NCBI GenBank assembly: GCA_024734555.1
Contig: JANPWX010000118.1
Location: forward strand, 478,117 to 542,116
Direction: 5' to 3'
Source: Trochalopteron elliotii
Taxonomy: Eukaryota > Chordata > Aves > Passeriformes > Leiothrichidae
Length of the DNA: 64,000 nt
Shown one piece after another: positions 58,957-64,000 of this stretch. Position 1 is the stretch's first letter. The number at the start of each line of letters is the position of its first letter. Both the position numbers and the translations under genes were made by a program. The notes beneath the pieces are model-generated. The model was not told where the DNA came from and did no database searches. It worked only from the letters and a program-made list of their open reading frames with translations.

Positions 58957-61900
58957 CTGAAAGGAGCATGTGAAGAGTTGTGTGAAAAAATACTTTTCCT
59001 AAAGTAATTTTCCAACCATTACCAAAAACTAATGCAAGTACCTTGATTGTAATTTGAAAATGTCAACTTTCTATTTATTTGACTTCATTGTGGAAAAAGA
59101 CTTTGGCTGTTACAAGGAATTACTGTTGTGGAATTAACACTCGCAAGCAAAAGTGATCAGAAAAATTAATTAGCCAAGCAGGTAATCCTGAATTAAAAAA
59201 ATTAAAACACGACTGAAAGACAAGGACAATTAATTCTAAAAAGCAAATGTTTGAAGTACATTGGTACAGTTGCTGTACATGTTAAACCTCTCCTTCAGCC
59301 CTCGCAGGAAAGATGTGTCTATTTTTTGGTTAGAAACACCAGAACCATTAGCACATCAAAAACAAAGCACAGTTCAAACATGCACAATCCTTAAATTATC
59401 TGAAAGCAAGAAGAGTGGGCGGGAGCAGGAATAAAGAGTAGAAACCCAAACCACAGCTTTCAGGTGTTTTAATGCAACTGGTGCTCTACTGATCATCTGC
59501 CCTACGAAGGATTGGAGAGCAGTGGGCTGAAACAAAGGCCAGGTACAGCACTGAGGAAAGAAAACTGAGCTTGATTACAGTTACAAAGCTGACTGGCTTC
59601 AAAAACATCTCCAATCAGAGGAAAATTACACCAGGAATCATTTCAGTCAATGTCAATCAGAGCATGTAACTGGAGTGCTGAACCCAGCAGCTTTCTAGAA
59701 AAGCCAAGAGATTGCACAGCACCCAAAAATCATTGTGAAGGAAGCCAGGGTTTGTTGTTTCATCCATCCTATGCCCAAAGTAAACTGGAAATGTGGCAAA
59801 CACTTTCACTGCAGCACCTACTGAGGATGATGGTATGGAGACAATTTTGGACACTGACAGATGTGAACATGGGTTTAACTCAGTGACACAATGCTTGCTT
59901 CTTAACATGACAGAGGTTTCACAGTTAATGGCAATTTCTTTCCCAACTACAGTGACACAGCTGGAGACAGAATCTGCATTCATGAGGAATCAGAATAATC
60001 AGTTATGTTACTCTGTCAGCTTGCAAATATTATATATATTAAACTGGGGGCACTTTGAATGTGCTACTCATTTTAGAAGTCTCTCTGATTTCGGGGAAGA
60101 GGAGCAAAGAAATTCAGTACAGAACTGCCAGCAAAGAAAACATCTGGAATGCCATCCATCAGCACCAGGAGCAGCTTTGTTTCCCCATGAGAACTACCAG
60201 CACTGCTCCACAGTGGCAGGCAGGTCAAAAGCTACCCTGGCAAAACATCTTTAAGCCTTGACAAGAAACGGTTCAGAATTTGGATTTGCAGACAGGAATG
60301 AACAGTCCTTATGCTGATATAGAGTAAGTCATTGAAGGGAAAAGTTTTAAGTCTGAAGAAAAAGGTCTCTACCTTTATTTTGACACGTAAGTTAGAAAGG
60401 TAACATCAGAAAACACCCACTTAATTATGAAACCAAACCAAATCACCAACAGCAGAGGGAAGGTTTGACACCTCTGTGTGCAGTGGGATTGTACCTGCTG
60501 GCCTTCATGTGGCCTCGATGGCCATTTCGTGACACTCTTGTCCCCGGACCGAGAGAATGGTACAACCTGTTCCTGTTGGATTCCATTATAAATTGGATGT
60601 ATTACATATACTGTCATTCACACAAACAGCACAGAACTTCTTTTGTGTGCATATCACAAAGCCACTTCTTCCACGAAAGAAAAAGCGTATAATTTTATTT
60701 AGAAAAATGCATGCAGAAGTAAATAATATGGTTTTTCATTTCATCAGATGTTCTCTTTGTCAGAACTCACAATACTGAAGTGTTTTACTGGCACTGAAGA
60801 ACAACACATTTTTAGAGCAAAGTCTGCATTTAGCTTAGACTAAATAAATGTAAAGGAACCATATTGATAAAACTTATCTTGAAATCTGACTTTGGATGTT
60901 GCTACAAAAATGGTTTCAACTTCTATAAGCATGAAAACACACAAGCTGTTGGGCTGAAAGGAACCACAAGCTCTGTCAAAATACACCTGACACTGTTTAA
61001 AATCCTGTTGTGCTAGATAACATTGAAATCAGCTCAGCAATATTTCAATTTTCCAGTTCATCTACACTGTACACTTTACCTGTCAGCTCCACATTTTAAA
61101 ATCATTTACCTGATCCATACTGTTATCCCTATTCAGGAACTGTGCCCCAGACCTGCCTTTTGAACCCTGCTTTGTTTCATTGAATCTTGTTTTTCTGTTT
61201 TTCACTGAATCAGACCCCCTTAATCGACTGAATTCCATTTAAGTCAACATTAGCATTGTTGAGGCACTTTGTCCTCACATCCTAGTTTTTATCCATTTTT
61301 CTAGTTGCTTGTATTCTCTTGAAAGACTGAAGATCAGCAATTCTGCAGGAGCAGGCAGTTAAGTACAAGCTTTGTTATCAAAAAGATATTAATGAATCAC
61401 CATCTACTAACCTGTTCCACAATTTGCCATCATTTGTTTCTCAACATAACAGATATCTTTGAACTTATGAATTATTTTTTAGAATACATTCCATATATAG
61501 GCAAATAAAACAATAAAGAAAAAAAAAGTAATATGAGCTGTTTATTTTTGTATACATACATTTGGCATGCAAATTAAGTATGTTTTCCTCTTACCTTTAA
61601 GCTTGGGGTTTTTTTGCATAACAAGGAGGCTACCACTCTTGGAATCCTGCTATTTCAGGGAAATCTATTCAGAGACACTCAGGATGACAACCAGTGAGAC
61701 TGAAGTGTCACTTAATACACTGCCCTTAACAGGATGTAACTGTAAGGACTTGGAATTTTAGTCCCTGCAGTAATTTTTGATTGGCCTGAAGGGACACCCC
61801 AATGCTGAAAACTCTTTCTCAAGTTTCAAACTAAGATCCTGTTGCACTTAAAAACAATCAGTGGTTCTAGCTCTCATCTCTTCTGCATTCCCCAGCTACA

Positions 61901-63776
61901 AGCAGAAAGGCCAGAGAAAACAAGAACACATTTTACATTTCCTTCTGTTACTTGGGGAATCTGTGTGTGGAGGAACTGTTTTCTTCCTCTTAAGGAATAG
62001 GATGCAGATTTAAGCCTTCCTACCCAATGATGCTGTTCCTAAATCACTGAGAAATACTCAGTTCTCACTTGCACTGCATAGAAAATAGTCATTGACACTG
62101 GATGCATCCAATGCCTCTCCCTCACTTAAATATCTTTATAAAGGATGGAAACCACTGTGCTTCACTGTACAGACCAAAACCTCTCTAGTTATCTAATATT
62201 TTGACACTTGCATGCTAGTGTCATTCCATTTTAAAACATGCCTCATCATGTTATAAACCAAGGAACAGACTCCAGGTTGCTGCACATCTCCAGGAATTTC
62301 ACACATGGTGTTGGGAATGTCTGCAAGGAACCTTATCCCTCTCCCTGGAAGCAGGCAAGAGAACTCACCCTGAAACCTCCAACAGTGTTCCCAAAAGCTC
62401 TCTCAGGAGAGAGGGAAGTACAGAAGGGAAGTGGAATTTTGAGGAGGAATCTTCTGTTTGACATGGAGCAAATCTTTTAACCAGGGGAGCCTGGGACTGC
62501 CAGTTCTCATTAGCACAGGGATGAAAAGCCCCTGCTTTGTCTCAGGAGTCCACACAACAATTCTGCAGAGTGTTATCCTAAGTTTAAAGCTAAATTTTAA
62601 AGCTTCTTACGCTGCTATGGGTAAAAACACTCAGCTCATCATTTTTTCTAACTTAATGACTTTTATCTTTGAGAAACAGCTTGCCACCAATACACAACTC
62701 CATAAGGCAGCAGGGAAGGGAAAGAATGAAAGAAAACCTTTTGAATGTTGTTTGTGCTTTGTGATGCAGCCTTCAGGTTTAGCCATTGCCTTTCTGACCC
62801 CATTTGTGTTCTCTGCTCATGTGGAATGTTACCTAATGAAATTTTTAAAGGCCTTTCCTCATGTATGTATTCATATTTAAGGCATGAGGCATCCAGGAGT
62901 TCACCTTTGGCACAGAGAGATTTTCAAAGACTTCCTCCAAAATTAACACAGAACTTTAACTGTTTCAGTGAGTTCAATCAGAATGTGTTTGTGGTAACAG
63001 CTCCCAACTAAAAAGACAAAGCTTTTTGACAAAAATTACTACGAAAAATATGGAAGTGTGGTAGCAAAAGACATTCATGACAACTCTGAAGCTGATGGAT
63101 TACCTGAAATTGTGTTATAGAAGCAAGCAATGCACTGTATTGTGCTTCTCACTCAGCTGTGTGAAGGTGAATACTCCACCTTTTTCTATGTTAAACTACA
63201 GCTGTTTGTCTTTTTCCACATTCTCAAATACAACATGAGAACTGGCTGAAGTGGTCAATGCCACCTGAGCACTCACAGGTGCTGGACAAGGAACAACTTG
63301 GTAATTCTGGACCACAAAGTCAGACATTAGCAAGGGGCATTGTTGTGTCTTCCCATGTAACAGTGAAGGGAAAAGAGGATGAGAGAGACATAAGAGGTGA
63401 CAATGCCAGTGACAAGGGAGCAAAGGGACTGTGAACAGATGAAGTGTCTCAGGGAAAGTGAAAATGAAAATCAGACCAACACAAACAGCACATGTGATAT
63501 CCACATACATAAAACCTTTGGAGTCTAATGGTTCTCTGGCTGAGCTCCTTAAAGGATGTGTGCACTGAGTAAGCACCCAGTTAGATAAAAGCCCTATTAA
63601 CCATTAGTGAGCAGAAGGTGTTTCTCTGCTGCTTTAACAGATCCAATGAACTTACTACAGCTTTTTAGTGTTCTTACACACAGAAGATCTCTAGTGCAGA
63701 AAAAAAAAAAGCATCATTTTGAGGAGTGAGAGACTCTAAGTCACAATGTGAATAGAGATGCACAGGTTTTTCTTAC
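58957..63776 (-). other. RALGPS2: RALGPS2 intron (4.8 kb)
   Basis: GT-AG intron (donor GTAAGA). Unique AT-rich sequence. Open frames such as 59793-60254 and 62458-62880 (plus strand) lack recognisable domains. No transposon copy identified with confidence. Confidence 0.85.
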
Positions 63777-63831
63777 CTTTCAAATGCTGGCCAGGAAGTC
63801 TCTTCACTGAGTTCAGAACCATCACTGCTAC
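63777..63831 (-). CDS. RALGPS2: RALGPS2 exon, acidic linker before PH domain
   Basis: RALGPS2 is a guanine-nucleotide exchange factor for Ral GTPases with an N-terminal CDC25-like catalytic domain, a proline-rich linker and a C-terminal PH domain that brings it to membranes (family knowledge). This 55-base exon, with acceptor TTTCTCTAG and donor GAAAG|GTAAGA, encodes SSDGSELSEETSWPAFE between split codons. It is part of the Ser/Glu-rich linker and joins in frame (AG|C, Ser) to the exon at 58851-58956. It is short, but its phases, splice sites and the mammalian match WPAFES support it. The catalytic half lies beyond 64000. Confidence 0.93.
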
Positions 63832-64000
63832 CTAGAGAAACATAACAACAAATGAAACATTATTTCTTCATCTACAAACTATCTCTGTCAATTGTATCTG
63901 AAAGAAACAGAATATTTGAGATTCGGAATATCAGAATATTTAAGATGACATGTGCAAAAATACTTCAGTAAAATACTACAAGGAGAACACTTTGTGATTT
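63832..64000 (-). other. RALGPS2: RALGPS2 intron, partial
   Basis: Sequence upstream of the 55-base exon to the window edge; no exon seen. Confidence 0.85.

Noticed and set aside
1..64000. CRISPR arrays, prokaryotic operons, tRNA or rRNA genes
   Set aside because: No regular spaced repeats, no cloverleaf with A and B boxes that I could find, and the gene structure is plainly eukaryotic.

Overview
This is vertebrate nuclear DNA, most likely from a songbird (passerine). The evidence is two split genes with exact GT-AG splice borders and amniote-like proteins, about ten 5'-truncated CR1 LINE copies in both orientations with the avian-type tail (ending like ATTCTATGATTCT), and two solo LTRs, one of which resembles LTRs I remember as common in songbirds. 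The species call is inference; the bird call is strong. No operons, CRISPR arrays, tRNA or rRNA genes are visible.

The window holds parts of two genes, both on the minus strand, lying head to tail. On the left (1 to about 16 kb) is the 5' half of FAM20B, the Golgi xylosylkinase of proteoglycan linker synthesis. It has an exon with 5' UTR and start codon (8754-9284), three further coding exons (5237-5323, 2265-2374, and 159 down to the window edge), and a probable promoter CpG island near 15.8-16.35 kb that is interrupted by a 370-base run of N. The kinase C-terminal half lies beyond position 1. On the right (47.67 to 64 kb) is the 3' end of RALGPS2, a Ral GTPase exchange factor: six coding exons covering the linker, the whole PH domain and the stop codon. 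Its catalytic half lies beyond 64000. From memory, human chromosome 1q25 has RALGPS2 followed by FAM20B in the same relative orientation, so this looks like conserved synteny.

The roughly 30 kb between them (16.35 to about 46-47.5 kb) has no coding exon I can recognise. It holds CR1 copies, A-rich tracts, an AT-rich repeat cluster, a small tandem repeat and a notable AT-rich inverted repeat at 44035-44130. The introns are mostly unique sequence, with CR1 copies at 7141-7580 and 52374-52645, a solo LTR with an imperfect 5-bp duplication at 2979-3601, and an ERVK-like solo LTR with a perfect 6-bp duplication at 8249-8590.

The two genes are not known to act in one pathway. I found no undescribed multi-gene system. 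The points most worth a second look are an upstream reading frame whose stop overlaps the FAM20B start codon, a sense-oriented LTR with TATA box and poly(A) signal just downstream of the FAM20B start exon, a CR1 copy that has kept its CpGs beside the promoter island, the gap that probably hides FAM20B exon 1, and the inverted repeat at 44.1 kb.
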